The notes below the pieces were generated by a model. The model saw only the letters and a program-made list of their open reading frames with translations, was not told where the DNA came from and did not search any database. DNA of 64,000 nt, from assembly GCA_012719445.1 (NCBI GenBank), contig JAAYAH010000140.1:1-64000 (forward strand), written 5' to 3'. The DNA is from Actinomycetales bacterium (lineage in GTDB: Bacteria; Actinomycetota; Actinomycetes; Actinomycetales; Kineosporiaceae). Position 1 is the first letter of the stretch; every line of letters starts with the position of its first letter. Made by a program: the position numbers and the translations under genes. Positions 54,144 to 63,754 of the stretch are shown here, piece after piece.

Positions 54144-54818
54144 GTGACCGCGGGCACCGTCCGGGCGCCGTCGGCAGGTCGCCGCTCCCCGCTGCGGCGG
54201 GTGGTGGTGACGATCCTGCTGGTCGCGCTGGCCGTGGTCATGGTCAGAGGTCTCGTCGTCCAGTCCTTCGTCATCCCGACGTCGTCCATGCGGCCGACCC
54301 TCGTGGCCGGGGACCGGATCCTCGTCTCGCGGTCGTCGTACCTGCTGGGCGACGTGCACCGGGGCGACGTGGTCGTCTTCGACGCGGCCGGGGTGTTCGA
54401 GCCCGAACCGGAGCGGGTCCGTGGTCTCGCCGCCGTCGGCCGGGGGTTCGCCCGCCTGCTCGGGGTCCCCGTCGACGAGCGGACCTACGTCAAGCGGGTG
54501 ATCGGGCTGCCGGGGGAGCGGGTCGCCTGCTGCGACGCGCAGGGGCGGGTCACCGTCGACGGGACGCCCCTCGCGGAGCCGTACCTCGCCCCCGGGGTGG
54601 AACCGAGCACCGTCCCCTTCGACATCGTGGTCCCGAGGGGCCGGCTGTGGGTGATGGGGGACAACCGCGGGTCGTCCGGCGACTCCCGGGCGCATCTCGG
54701 CGACCCGGGCGGCGGGACCGTGCCGCAGGACCGTATCGTCGGTCGAGCCATTGCCGTGTACTGGCCCCCGGAGCGGGTCGGGCGCTCGGTGAGCGTGGAT
54801 CGGGAGGAGCACCCGTGA
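54144..54818 (+). CDS. lepB1: Type I signal peptidase 1
   Basis: A 224-residue S26 signal peptidase with one N-terminal membrane helix (VVTILLVALAVVMVRGLVVQ). The catalytic Ser is in VIPTSSMRPTLVAGD, the Lys in TYVKRVIGLPGERV, and the last box is VMGDNRGSSGDSRAH. It cleaves signal peptides of Sec and Tat exports. It overlaps lepB2 by 4 bases (GTGA). A tandem pair between rplS and rnhB recalls the sip genes of Streptomyces, rather than the single lepB of M. tuberculosis. Confidence 0.95.
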   Translation: MTAGTVRAPSAGRRSPLRRVVVTILLVALAVVMVRGLVVQSFVIPTSSMRPTLVAGDRILVSRSSYLLGDVHRGDVVVFDAAGVFEPEPERVRGLAAVGRGFARLLGVPVDERTYVKRVIGLPGERVACCDAQGRVTVDGTPLAEPYLAPGVEPSTVPFDIVVPRGRLWVMGDNRGSSGDSRAHLGDPGGGTVPQDRIVGRAIAVYWPPERVGRSVSVDREEHP

Positions 54819-55996
54819 GCCAGTCGGCCGAGCCGAGGCAGCCCGCCGGGGAGGGCGCAGGAGCGCCCCGTCCGGGTGGCGTGGTACCCGCCGTGGACGT
54901 CGACCGGAAGGGGCTCGTGGACGAGGCGACCCCGGCGACCGGCACCGACGACGGGGGCGCGAGTGCCACCGGGAGTGCGAGCGCCAACGGTCTCCGCGAC
55001 GGCCGCGAGTCGTCGGGAGGCCCCGAGGCGCCCGCCGGGACGGCGACCGGGACTGGGACCGAGGCCATGGCGGCCGAGGGCGGCGCCGACAGTGCGGCCA
55101 CCGCGGCCGACGGGGCCACCGACCTCCCGGTGACGGCGGTCGATGGTGCCGTCGCCCGGGCGACCACCGCGGCGGGGGGTGGCGCCGACCGTGCGGCCAC
55201 CACGACCGGCGGGGGCACCACCGGTTCCGGAACCGTGGCGGCCCAGGACTCGGGCAAGGACCCGGGCGACCCGGGTCCGGGGCGGGAACCGGTCCGTGAC
55301 GTCGGGGACGACGGGAGGCCGGGGCAGGCGATGCACGGCGTCGTCGGCGCGGTGAGGGAGCTCGTGCTCGTCGTCGCCATCGCACTCGGACTGTCGCTGC
55401 TGATCAAGACGTTCTTCGTCCAGGCGTTCTTCATCCCGTCGGAGTCCATGGAGAACACCATGCTGCGGGGTGACCGGATCCTGGTGACCAAGCTGACCCC
55501 CGGCCCCTTCGAGCTTCGCCGCGGGGACATCGTCGTGTTCAAGGACCCTGGGGGCTGGCTCGGTGCACCGGAGCCGGTGCAGGAGGGCGCGCTCAGGGCC
55601 GGTGCCCGTCGCGTGCTGACGTTCGTCGGGCTGCTCCCCTCCGACTCGGGACAACACCTCATCAAGCGGATCGTCGGCCTGCCGGGGGACCGGGTGGCGT
55701 GCTGTGACGCCAACGGGATGCTCACCGTCAACGGCAAGCCGATCAAGGAGCCGTACCTCAAGCCGGGCGCGGTCCCCAGCGACCTGAAGTTCGACAAGGT
55801 GATCGATCCGGGGTTCCTGTGGGTGATGGGGGACAACCGGCAGATGTCCAAGGACTCGCGGTTCAACACCACCTTCGAGGGCCAGGTCCCGATGGAGAAC
55901 GTGGTCGGGAGGTCCTTCGTCATCGTGTGGCCGTTCGATCGCGCCGAGTGGCTGGACCGTCCCGGGGACGTCTTCGCGGACGTCCCCGCGCCCTGA
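54815..55996 (+). CDS. lepB2: Type I signal peptidase 2 with long cytoplasmic extension
   Basis: A 393-residue second signal peptidase. About 175 residues of low-complexity Ala/Gly/Asp/Thr precede the membrane helix ([20 protein letters not shown]). The catalytic boxes are intact: [42 protein letters not shown]. The GTG start overlaps the lepB1 stop. The N-terminal extension is predicted cytoplasmic and disordered; its role is unknown. Confidence 0.94.
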   Translation: MSQSAEPRQPAGEGAGAPRPGGVVPAVDVDRKGLVDEATPATGTDDGGASATGSASANGLRDGRESSGGPEAPAGTATGTGTEAMAAEGGADSAATAADGATDLPVTAVDGAVARATTAAGGGADRAATTTGGGTTGSGTVAAQDSGKDPGDPGPGREPVRDVGDDGRPGQAMHGVVGAVRELVLVVAIALGLSLLIKTFFVQAFFIPSESMENTMLRGDRILVTKLTPGPFELRRGDIVVFKDPGGWLGAPEPVQEGALRAGARRVLTFVGLLPSDSGQHLIKRIVGLPGDRVACCDANGMLTVNGKPIKEPYLKPGAVPSDLKFDKVIDPGFLWVMGDNRQMSKDSRFNTTFEGQVPMENVVGRSFVIVWPFDRAEWLDRPGDVFADVPAP

Positions 55997-56007
55997 CCGG
56001 GACCAGG

Positions 56008-56784
56008 ATGGCGGGGCGGAACGGGCGCGGTCCCGGGGCGACGGTCCCGAACCTGCGGGAGGAGCGGAGGCTGCTCCGGGCGGGACACCCCCTCGTCGCC
56101 GGGATGGACGAGGTCGGCCGGGGCGCGCTGGCCGGCCCGGTGAGCGTCGGCGTCGTCGTCGTGGACGCCGCGACGCGCAGCGCTCCCCAGGGGGTCCGTG
56201 ACTCCAAGCTGCTGTCCCCCGCGGCCAGGGAGGCCCTGGTGCCGCGGCTGCGCCGGTGGGCCGTCGCGTTCGCGGTCGGGCACGCCGGGCCCGACGAGAT
56301 CGACGGGATCGGGATCATTCCGGCGCTGCGGCTGGCCGGGCAGCGCGCCCTGCGGCAGCTGCCCTGCTCTCCGGGGTGCGTGCTGCTCGACGGAGCCCAC
56401 GACTGGCTGACCGAGCGCTCGGAACCGGTGCCCGGCCCCGAGCACCCCGGTCAGGAGGAGCTCTTCGCGACCGACGGGCTCGCGGTCAGGACCCGGGCGT
56501 CCCGGCCGGTGGTCAGGACCATGGTCAAGGCGGACCTGAGGTGCGCGGCGGTCGCTGCGGCGAGCGTGCTGGCCAAGGTGGAGCGGGACGCGCTCATGGT
56601 GGAGCTCGCCGGTCGCCATCCCGGCTACGGATGGGAGCTCAACAAGGGGTACGCGGCACCGGGTCACGTCGAAGGGCTGCGCCTGCTCGGAGCCTCCCCG
56701 CAGCACCGGCGGAGCTGGCGTCTGCCGGGGGTGGACGCAGGGCAGTGTCAGGCAGGCGGCATGCTGGTCGTGGTGGACGGGTGA
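56008..56784 (+). CDS. rnhB: Ribonuclease HII
   Basis: A 258-residue enzyme that removes ribonucleotides from [19 protein letters not shown] has the first active-site acids; VRDSKLLSP, and [24 protein letters not shown] complete it. A 30-residue insertion ([20 protein letters not shown]) lies after [13 protein letters not shown] start, 11 bases after lepB2. Confidence 0.95.
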   Translation: MAGRNGRGPGATVPNLREERRLLRAGHPLVAGMDEVGRGALAGPVSVGVVVVDAATRSAPQGVRDSKLLSPAAREALVPRLRRWAVAFAVGHAGPDEIDGIGIIPALRLAGQRALRQLPCSPGCVLLDGAHDWLTERSEPVPGPEHPGQEELFATDGLAVRTRASRPVVRTMVKADLRCAAVAAASVLAKVERDALMVELAGRHPGYGWELNKGYAAPGHVEGLRLLGASPQHRRSWRLPGVDAGQCQAGGMLVVVDG

Positions 56785-56948
56785 CACCGGCTCCGACGGC
56801 AGGGTGAGCTCGACGGCAGGGTGAGGTATTGCTCAGCGGCGCGGGATCACAGCGAGTCCGCCCCGGCTGGGTCATGATGGAGCACGAAGATGACGTCAGG
56901 TGCCGCGGAAGTCGCGCGGCCGGATCAACCGGGAGCGACCGGGCCACG

Positions 56949-57275
56949 ATGAGCGCCGAGGACCTCGAGAACTACGAGACCGAGATGGAGCTCCAGCTCT
57001 ATCGCGAGTACCGCGATGTCGTCGGCCTCTTCAGCTACGTCGTCGAGACCGAACGCCGGTTCTACCTGGCGAACCAGGTCGACCTCCAGGCCCGCTCCGC
57101 GGACGGGGAGGTCTACTTCGAGGTCACCATGTCCGACGCCTGGGTCTGGGACGTCTACCGTCCTGCCCGCTTCGTGAAGTCCGTCCGGGTGGTGACCTTC
57201 AAGGACGTCAACGTCGAGGAGCTGTCGCCGAACGAGCTCCAGCTGCCCAAGTCCGGGGGGTTCCCCGGGGTCTGA
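56949..57275 (+). CDS. DUF2469 protein
   Basis: A 108-residue actinobacterial protein, orthologue of Rv2901c. MSAEDLENYETEMELQLYREYRDVVG at the start and WVWDVYRPARFVKSVRVVTFKDVN near the end are nearly identical across the phylum. The ATG at 56949 is set by that conservation. Its function is unknown; it always follows rnhB. Confidence 0.95.
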   Translation: MSAEDLENYETEMELQLYREYRDVVGLFSYVVETERRFYLANQVDLQARSADGEVYFEVTMSDAWVWDVYRPARFVKSVRVVTFKDVNVEELSPNELQLPKSGGFPGV

Positions 57276-57315
57276 TCGCGTCCCGGGCCGGGCGCCGTCC
57301 CGTCCGAGCAGATCC

Positions 57316-57393
57316 TCTCCGCCCGGGGCACGGCGTCCTTGCCCGAGGCGACCGTCCCCGCCGGAGCCGTCTCCGCCCGGGCCACGGCGTTCC
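57316..57393 (+). repeat. Imperfect direct repeat between DUF2469 and yraN genes
   Basis: A 23-base unit at 57316-57338 (TCTCCGCCCGGGGCACGGCG) recurs at 57370-57393 with a few changes. The 265-base gap 57276-57540 holds no convincing gene. Confidence 0.4.
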
Positions 57394-57540
57394 CACCCCA
57401 GGGTGGCGGCCTCTCCGCGCCGGCGGAGGTCCGACCCGGTCCGACCTGTCCACAACCGCGTTCCTCGTCCCACCGTCCACACCTCGCCGCCTTCCCGACC
57501 ACGACGGGGCTCCCGCCGCGGAGCATCGTTCCCGGAGGTG

Positions 57541-57903
57541 GTGCGGGTGCTCGCGGGAGACGCTGTCGGCAGGTACGGGGAACGGGTCGCCGTCCGGTAC
57601 CTCGAGGCCGCCGGGATGCGGGTCCTCGCCAGGAACTGGCGATGCCGGGACGGCGAGCTCGACGTCGTCGCGCTGGACGGCGGGTGCCTGGTCGTCTGCG
57701 AGGTGAAGACCCGCCGGTCCGGGGTCTGCGGTTCTCCGGCCGAGGCGGTGACCCCGGCCAAGCTCGTGCGGCTGCGCCGGTTGACCGCGGCCTGGCTGGC
57801 GGAGCGGGGGGAGCGGTACCCCGAGGTCCGGATCGACGTGATCGCGGTCACCCGGGGGCTGCGGGGCGCGGCGGAGGTCGAGCACCTCCGTGGGGTCGGC
57901 TGA
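57541..57903 (+). CDS. yraN: YraN/UPF0102 endonuclease-like protein
   Basis: A 120-residue protein with the nuclease-like core: GRYGERVAVRYLEAAGMRVLARNWR, then DGELDVVALDGGCLVVCEVKTR (the E...D...ExK pattern of the PD-D/ExK fold). GTG start (57541; nearby 57538 and 57547 are alternatives) behind GGAGG. The function is unknown. It lies 1 base before comM, its usual partner. Confidence 0.9.
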   Translation: MRVLAGDAVGRYGERVAVRYLEAAGMRVLARNWRCRDGELDVVALDGGCLVVCEVKTRRSGVCGSPAEAVTPAKLVRLRRLTAAWLAERGERYPEVRIDVIAVTRGLRGAAEVEHLRGVG

Positions 57904-57904
57904 G

Positions 57905-59482
57905 ATGGGTGTCGGCCGGTCTCTCGGGGTCGCTCTCATCGGTGTGCACGGGCACCTGGTCGAGGTGGAGGCGGACGTCGCCAGCGGCCTCCCGGCGTTC
58001 ACCCTCGTCGGCCTGCCCGACACCTCGCTCGTCGAGTCGCGGGACCGAGTGCGTGCGGCCTCGGCCAACTCGGGCTGTCCGCTGCCTCCGCGCCGGATCA
58101 CGGTGAACCTCTCCCCTGCGGCCCTGCCCAAGGCGGGCACGGGGTTCGACCTCGCCGTCGCCGCGGCTCTGCTCGCCGCCGCCGGCCGGGTCGAGCCGGG
58201 ATCGACGCAGGACTGGGTGCACGTGGGAGAACTGGGGCTGGACGGCAGGGTCCGCCGGGTCAGGGGGGTGCTGCCCTCGGTGATGGCGGCGGTCCGGGCG
58301 GGGTTCCCGCGGGTCGTGGTCCCTGCGGAGAACGCCGGCGAGGCACGCCTTGTCCCCGGGGCCGAGATCCGACCGGTGGGGCACCTGCTCGACGTGCTGG
58401 GACTGCACGGCGGCGAGATGCCGGATGGTGTGGTCACCCCCGAGGACGGCACCGAGCCGCCCGGGTGGCGGGCTCCGCGTGCCCCGGCCGACGGGCCCGG
58501 CACCAGCCGGATCCTGCCCGGAGGGGACCTCGCCGACGTCGTGGGCCAACGGGAGGCCCGGCGGGCGGTGGAGGTCGCCGCCGCGGGCGGTCATCACCTG
58601 CTGCTCCTCGGCCCGCCCGGCGCCGGCAAGACGATGCTGGCCGCCCGGCTGCCCGGACTGCTGCCGGACCTGGACGACGCGCAGGCCCTCGAGGTCAGCG
58701 CGGTCCACTCGGTCGCGGGGACGCTCGACCCGAGTACCGGGCTGTTGCGCCGCCCGCCGTTCGAGGACCCCCATCACACGACCACGATCACCGCCCTGGC
58801 CGGCGGGGGCAACGGGCTCCCACGGCCGGGGGCGGCGTCCCGGGCGCACCGAGGGGTGTTGTTCCTGGACGAGGCGGCCGAGTTCCACCCCAGGGCCCTG
58901 GACGCCCTCCGGCAACCGCTGGAGCAGGGGGAACTGGTGATCCACCGCGCCCTGGGCAGTGCCCGGTTCCCGGCGAGGTTCCTGCTGGTGCTCGCGGCGA
59001 ACCCGTGCCCGTGCGGCCGATCCGTCGGGAAGGGTCTGGAATGCACCTGCAGCCCGACGGTCCGCCGCCGCTACCTCGCCCGGCTGTCCGGCCCGCTGCT
59101 GGACCGGATCGACCTCCAGGTCCAGGTGCTCGCCGTGTCCCGGGCGGAGATGGCCTCCGGGCACGTCCCCGAGGACACCGCGGCGGTCGCCGCCCGGGTG
59201 GCCTCGGCCCGGGCGGCCCAGCGCGAGCGTCTCTGCGGCACCCCGTGGACGTGCAACGGGGAGGTCCCCGGTTCCTGGCTGCGGGGGTCCGCGCGGCTGC
59301 CGTCGCCGGTGACCCGGGACCTCGACCGTGCCCTGGACCGGCACCAGCTCACCGTGCGGGGCTATGACCGCGTTCTACGCGTCTCCTGGTCCCTGGCCGA
59401 CCTCGCCGGGCGCTCGCGGCCGGACCGGGACGACGTCGGGCGGGCGCTCCTGCTGCGCAGCCGTCAGGGGGTCCCCGCGTGA
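57905..59482 (+). CDS. comM: ComM/YifB-family Mg-chelatase-like AAA ATPase
   Basis: A 525-residue AAA+ protein. GVALIGVHGHLVEVEADVASGLPAFTLVGLPD is the N-terminal Lon-like/ChlI part, Walker A is LLGPPGAGKTMLAARLPG, and Walker B is VLFLDEAAEF. CPCGRSVGKGLECTCSPT is the ComM Cys cluster. ComM branch-migrates in natural transformation in Vibrio; in actinobacteria its role is unknown. It overlaps dprA by 4 bases, so the two should be co-expressed. Confidence 0.92.
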   Translation: MGVGRSLGVALIGVHGHLVEVEADVASGLPAFTLVGLPDTSLVESRDRVRAASANSGCPLPPRRITVNLSPAALPKAGTGFDLAVAAALLAAAGRVEPGSTQDWVHVGELGLDGRVRRVRGVLPSVMAAVRAGFPRVVVPAENAGEARLVPGAEIRPVGHLLDVLGLHGGEMPDGVVTPEDGTEPPGWRAPRAPADGPGTSRILPGGDLADVVGQREARRAVEVAAAGGHHLLLLGPPGAGKTMLAARLPGLLPDLDDAQALEVSAVHSVAGTLDPSTGLLRRPPFEDPHHTTTITALAGGGNGLPRPGAASRAHRGVLFLDEAAEFHPRALDALRQPLEQGELVIHRALGSARFPARFLLVLAANPCPCGRSVGKGLECTCSPTVRRRYLARLSGPLLDRIDLQVQVLAVSRAEMASGHVPEDTAAVAARVASARAAQRERLCGTPWTCNGEVPGSWLRGSARLPSPVTRDLDRALDRHQLTVRGYDRVLRVSWSLADLAGRSRPDRDDVGRALLLRSRQGVPA

Positions 59483-60678
59483 CCGGTGACCGCGGGCTCC
59501 GGGGGCACCGGGCGGTCGACCACGACCTCGGTGAGGCCGGTTCCCGGGTCCGGCTCCGGTTCGACCCCGACGACGGGCGGCTCGCCAGCGTGGCGTGGAG
59601 CCGGATCAGCGAGCCGGGTGATCTCGCGGCGTTCCGGCTCGTGGAGCGGCTCGGGCCCGTCGGGGCGCTGCACGAGGTGCTCGCCGGCGGGCCCGAGACC
59701 GCGCGCTGGCGGGTTCGGCTCCGGACCACCGACCCTGCGCGGGACCTCGCCACCATCCACCGGTTCGGTGGGCGGCTCGTGGTGCCGGGTGACGAGGAGT
59801 GGCCCGCCGGGCTGGCCGACCTCGCTTCCACGCCCCCGCACTGCCTGTGGGTGCGGGGCCCGGGGCGGCTGGACGCCCTGTGCGCGAGGGCGGTGGCGGT
59901 GGTCGGTGCCCGGGCGGCCACCGCCTACGGCGAGCACGTCGCCGCGGAGATGGCCGCAGGCCTCACCGAGCGCGGGGTCACCGTCGTCTCCGGGGCCGCA
60001 TACGGGGTGGACGGGGCGGCACACCGGGGTGCGCTGGCGGCGGAGGGTCCCACCATGGCGGTCCTGGCCTGTGGCCTGGACCGCTGGTACCCGACAGGGC
60101 ATCGGCGGCTCATCGACCGGATCGCCGCCACCGGCGCCGTGGTGAGCGAGGTTCCCCCCGGATCAGCCCCCACCCGGTGGCGGTTCCTGGAACGGAACCG
60201 GCTCATCGCGGCGATGACCATGGTGACGATCGTGGTCGAGGCCGCCGCCCGTTCCGGGGCCCTCGCGACGGCGGGGAGAGCACTGAAGCTGGCCCGGACG
60301 GTCGCCGCCGTACCGGGTCCGGTCACCTCGCCGTCCTCGACGGGGTGCAACCAGCTCCTCCGCGAGGGCGCGGTGTGCGTCACCGACGTCGCGGAGGTGC
60401 TGGAGCTGCTGTACCCGATCGGTGAGCAGCTCGCCCTGCCCGTCGCGGCACCCGCGGCGGACCACGACGGGCTGGCTGTCGACGACCTGCGGGTCTACGA
60501 CGCGCTCCCGATCCGCAGCCCGGCCCCGGTGGAGTCCCTCGCCCAGGTCGCCGGCCTCCTGGAGGATGAGGTGGCCGCGGGGCTGGGCAGGCTGGAGGTG
60601 CGTGGGCTGGCTCACCGGGAGGGCTCGGGGTGGCGCCGATCCGCTCGCCGTCCCGGGCGCTCCGGCGCGGGCGCTTGA
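59479..60678 (+). CDS. dprA: DNA processing protein DprA
   Basis: A 399-residue DprA/Smf. The Rossmann fold has AVAVVGARAATAYGEHVAAEMA, SGAAYGVDGAAHRGAL, RNRLIAAM and SGALATAGRALKL. The C-terminal winged helix (about 335-395, SLAQVAGLLEDEVAAGLGRLEV) is present. It loads RecA on incoming single-stranded DNA in competent bacteria; here no other competence genes are seen besides comM. Confidence 0.93.
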   Translation: MTGDRGLRGHRAVDHDLGEAGSRVRLRFDPDDGRLASVAWSRISEPGDLAAFRLVERLGPVGALHEVLAGGPETARWRVRLRTTDPARDLATIHRFGGRLVVPGDEEWPAGLADLASTPPHCLWVRGPGRLDALCARAVAVVGARAATAYGEHVAAEMAAGLTERGVTVVSGAAYGVDGAAHRGALAAEGPTMAVLACGLDRWYPTGHRRLIDRIAATGAVVSEVPPGSAPTRWRFLERNRLIAAMTMVTIVVEAAARSGALATAGRALKLARTVAAVPGPVTSPSSTGCNQLLREGAVCVTDVAEVLELLYPIGEQLALPVAAPAADHDGLAVDDLRVYDALPIRSPAPVESLAQVAGLLEDEVAAGLGRLEVRGLAHREGSGWRRSARRPGRSGAGA

Positions 60679-60709
60679 GCGATCGGGCCCGAACGGCGAC
60701 GGTGGACGG

Positions 60710-61657
60710 GTGCCGAGCGAACAGGCCCTCCCCGAGCCGATGGAGGACCTGCTGCGTGCCTTCGACCGACACCTCCGGTTCGAACGGGGACGATCGGTGC
60801 ACACCCGGCGCGCCTACCTCACCGACGTCAGGGCGCTGCTCGGGCACCTCGCGGCGGCGGGGTGCGAGGAGGTCGGCGCGCTCACCCTCGGGGACCTGCG
60901 GGACTGGTTGGCGAGGAGGGTGGACGCGGGGCTGTCCAGGAGCAGCCTGTCCAGAGGGGCGGCCTCGGCGAGGTGCTTCACCGCCTGGCTGCACCGCACC
61001 GGCCGGTTGGCCACCGACGTGGGAGCCCGGCTCCGCTCGCCCAAGGGGGAACGGCCGCTGCCGGACGTCCTGCGCAGCGACCAGGTGGCCCGGGTCCTCG
61101 ACGTCGCCGCGGAACGCGCCGGTGAGGCCGGGACGGACGACGTGGAGCAGGCGGTCCGTCGGCGCGACACGGCCGTGCTGGAACTGCTCTACGCCACCGG
61201 TGTCCGGGTCGGCGAGCTCTGCGGGCTCGACGTCGACGACCTGGACCTCGACCGTCGCACGGTCAGGGTGCTGGGCAAGGGGGCGAAGGAGCGTGTGGTC
61301 CCGTTCGGGGTCCCGGCACGTGATGCCGTGCGGACCTGGCTGGAGCAGGCCCGACCCGTGTTGACCCGGCCCGGCAGTCCACCCGCGGTCTTCCTGGGGG
61401 TCCGCGGGGGACGGATCGGACAGCGGCAGGTCCGTGAGGTGGTGCACGGGATGCTCGCGCGTGTCGACGGGGTCCCCTCGTTGGGCCCCCATGGCCTGCG
61501 GCACAGCGCGGCGACGCACTTACTCGACGGCGGCGCGGACCTTCGTAGCGTTCAGGAGTTGCTCGGTCACGCTACGCTCACAGCGACGCAGATCTATACC
61601 CACGTGTCGGTCGAACGACTGCGTGGGAGCTACCGGCAGGCCCACCCCCGGGCCTAG
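60710..61657 (+). CDS. xerC: Tyrosine recombinase XerC
   Basis: Site-specific recombinase for chromosome dimer resolution, 315 residues from the GTG at 60710 (ATG at 60740 is an alternative). The N-terminal core-binding domain is at about 10-100. The catalytic residues are [12 protein letters not shown] (Arg), [11 protein letters not shown] (Lys), [12 protein letters not shown] (His/Arg), LGHATLT (His) and TQIYTHV (nucleophilic Tyr). The C-terminus matches chromosomal XerC, not phage integrases. Confidence 0.94.
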   Translation: MPSEQALPEPMEDLLRAFDRHLRFERGRSVHTRRAYLTDVRALLGHLAAAGCEEVGALTLGDLRDWLARRVDAGLSRSSLSRGAASARCFTAWLHRTGRLATDVGARLRSPKGERPLPDVLRSDQVARVLDVAAERAGEAGTDDVEQAVRRRDTAVLELLYATGVRVGELCGLDVDDLDLDRRTVRVLGKGAKERVVPFGVPARDAVRTWLEQARPVLTRPGSPPAVFLGVRGGRIGQRQVREVVHGMLARVDGVPSLGPHGLRHSAATHLLDGGADLRSVQELLGHATLTATQIYTHVSVERLRGSYRQAHPRA

Positions 61658-61676
61658 CCACGCAGGGAGGGGCGAC

Positions 61677-62489
61677 GTGGTCGCGGAGAAGGAGCAGGAG
61701 CCCGAGACCATCGATCCCGTTGCCGCCAACGAAGCAGCGTTGCGTGAGCTCTGGGAGCGGTTCAAGGCGGACGGCGACATCTCGGTGCGGGAACGCCTCA
61801 TCCTCCATTACTCGCCGCTGGTCAAGTACGTGGCGGGCCGGGTCGGGGTCGGGCTGCCGCCCAACATCGAGCAGGCGGACCTCGTGTCCTACGGCATCTT
61901 CGGGCTGATCGACGCGATCGAGAAGTTCGACATCGACCGGTCCATCAAGTTCGAGACCTACGCGATCTCCCGCATCCGGGGAGCAATCATCGACGAGTTG
62001 CGGGCGATCGACTGGATCCCGCGCTCGGTGAGGTACAAGGCCCGTGAGGTGGAGCGCGCCTATGCCGCCATCGAGGGGGAGCTGCACCGCACCCCCACCG
62101 AGGTGGAGGTGGCCCAGCGGCTGGGCATCGCGATCGAGGAGCTCCACCAGATCTTCAGCCAGGTGAGCTACGTCAACGTGGTGGCCCTCGACGAACTGCT
62201 CACGGTCGGCGGGGAGAAGGGCGACAAGCTCTCCCTCGTCGACACCCTCGAGGACACCAAGGCCGAGGACCCGGTCGCCGCCTTCGAGACGGAGGAGACG
62301 AAGTTCATCCTCGCCCGCGCGATCAATCAGCTCCCCGAGCGGGAGAAGATCGTCGTGACCCTCTACTACTACGAGGGCCTCACCCTCGCCGAGATCGGCC
62401 GGGTCCTCGGCGTGACGGAGTCCCGGATCTGCCAGATGCACACCAAGGCGGTGCTGCAACTGCGGGTCAAGCTCTCCGAGGTCAGCTGA
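61677..62489 (+). CDS. whiG: WhiG/FliA-family RNA polymerase sigma factor
   Basis: A sigma-28-type factor of 270 residues, GTG start with GGGAGGGG upstream. Region 2 is [45 protein letters not shown]...[21 protein letters not shown], and regions 3-4 follow ([44 protein letters not shown]). WhiG controls sporulation in Streptomyces, and FliA controls motility in others. No flagellar gene or anti-sigma gene is near. The place between xerC and rpsB is as in Streptomyces and Saccharopolyspora. Confidence 0.95.
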   Translation: MVAEKEQEPETIDPVAANEAALRELWERFKADGDISVRERLILHYSPLVKYVAGRVGVGLPPNIEQADLVSYGIFGLIDAIEKFDIDRSIKFETYAISRIRGAIIDELRAIDWIPRSVRYKAREVERAYAAIEGELHRTPTEVEVAQRLGIAIEELHQIFSQVSYVNVVALDELLTVGGEKGDKLSLVDTLEDTKAEDPVAAFETEETKFILARAINQLPEREKIVVTLYYYEGLTLAEIGRVLGVTESRICQMHTKAVLQLRVKLSEVS

Positions 62490-62506
62490 GGGCCCCACCC
62501 GTCCTG

Positions 62507-63226
62507 TCACAGGGACAGGGCCCCCGGGGGAGGGACCGGGAGCGACCAGGGCTCCAGGGGGAGCAGGACGACGGGGATCGCCCAGCCGCCCAGCAGACCG
62601 AGCGGATCGAGGTAGACGTCACCGGCCGACACGGTGCGGCGGATGGCCCCCCAGTGCAGGCAGGTGGCCCCCCGGCAGTGCCCCGGCACGGCGTCCACCC
62701 TGGCGAACGCCGTCCCTGCGCGGACGGCGGTCCCGCTCGGGAGGGTCGCCCGCACCGGCTCGTAGGTGGTCCTGAGGCCGCCCGGATGGAGCAGGACGGT
62801 GACCCCCCGACCGGCGACGACCCCGCTGAACCCCACCGTTCCGGCCGCGGGTGCCAGGACGTCGACACCGGCCCCGGCGCGGAGGTCCACCCCGCGGTGC
62901 CCGGCGGACCAGCGGTACGGGCCGGGGGCGAAGCCCCGGAGGACCCGAGGTCGCGGTCGCAGCGGCCAGGAGAACCGCTCCGGGGCGGCCGTCGCCGGGC
63001 TCCCGGCCGGGTCCGCGGACGCGGTGCCCGTGGTGGCGAGCGCGACCGGGAGCGCCTCTCCGGACGGCGCGGCACGGCCGGTCACGGTGGCTGGAGGCGC
63101 AGCAGCCGCCGGGCTGAGGCCAGCGCCACCGAGGACCGTCAGACCGAGGATCGACAGGCAGAGAACCGGCAGACCGAGGACCGGAAGGAGCAGCCTGGTC
63201 GCCGTGCGGGTGCGGATCGCTCTCAT
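62507..63226 (-). CDS. Secreted M23 metallopeptidase
   Basis: A 239-residue exported endopeptidase of the LytM/M23 type. A signal peptide (residues about 1-42, [26 protein letters not shown] then SPAAAAPPA) is clear. The fold has [12 protein letters not shown] (first His and Asp), [16 protein letters not shown] and CLHWGAI (last His; HxG form). It should cut peptidoglycan cross-bridges, or be a divisome activator as in similar proteins. The ATG at 63226 has a weak ribosome site. It is convergent with whiG, 17 bases away, and matches the place of Rv2891 near rpsB. Confidence 0.92.
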   Translation of the reverse strand: MRAIRTRTATRLLLPVLGLPVLCLSILGLTVLGGAGLSPAAAAPPATVTGRAAPSGEALPVALATTGTASADPAGSPATAAPERFSWPLRPRPRVLRGFAPGPYRWSAGHRGVDLRAGAGVDVLAPAAGTVGFSGVVAGRGVTVLLHPGGLRTTYEPVRATLPSGTAVRAGTAFARVDAVPGHCRGATCLHWGAIRRTVSAGDVYLDPLGLLGGWAIPVVLLPLEPWSLPVPPPGALSL

Positions 63227-63483
63227 GACCTCGAGCCTGGCGCCGGCCGGTGCCATCGGGACGGTGGCAACCCTGCCCTGTGGATGGTGGGACGCCCGGT
63301 CCCCCTGTGGAGGACTCGACGTCAACCGGTGCGTCGCAGTCCGCCGGCTCCCGCTGCTGTCCTTCGTTGTCTGACAGCGCTCGTCGTTGCCTGCGGCGTC
63401 CACCGGCGTCCACCGGCGCCCACCGGTGCCTGCAGGGGAGGTCGCGCCGTCCGAGGCCGTGATCCACGGCGGGACGGGCTCGG
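63227..63483. other. M23-rpsB divergent region
   Basis: The 528-base gap 63227-63754 has no convincing gene. This part holds a 10-base repeat GCGTCCACCG/GCGCCCACCG (three copies, about 63396-63425); the rest contains the rpsB promoter and leader. Confidence 0.35.
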
Positions 63484-63514
63484 TTTGGTGCCCCCTCACG
63501 GCGGGGCGTAGCAT
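63484..63514 (+). promoter_or_regulatory. rpsB promoter with GGTTTGG element
   Basis: TTTGGT (63484-63489), a 19-base spacer and TAGCAT (63509-63514) form a likely promoter. Transcription from about 63521 would give a leader of about 234 bases to rpsB. The GGTTTGG around the -35 is shared with the rpmB and DUF177-rpmF promoters. Confidence 0.45.
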
Positions 63515-63578
63515 GACCGATCGGCCGGTTCGCGCCGGCCGACTTCGCGCGCCCGCCGACCGTCGCACGGTCCGCTCC

Positions 63579-63597
63579 GACTCCTCGGTGAGGAGTC
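63579..63597 (+). other. Hairpin in the rpsB leader
   Basis: An 8-bp perfect stem (63579-63586 with 63590-63597) and a 3-base loop (GGT) sit in the predicted leader, 158 bases before rpsB. It may be part of autoregulation by S2, which is not shown. Confidence 0.35.
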
Positions 63598-63754
63598 CGG
63601 CGACCCTCGATCGACGGGGCGCACCGTTCGGTCCGCGGGGCGCGGTCATGGTCCCTCGGTGCGGTGCGGCCACGGGCGCCAGGCACCTCGCCTGACCGGG
63701 CGGGGTGAGGAACCGAGGGCGCCGGGGCCTCCGGCGCGGCGAGGAGCCAGATCC

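Noticed and set aside
60710-61657. Phage-type integrase
   Set aside because: The sequence, place between dprA and whiG, and C-terminus match chromosomal XerC.
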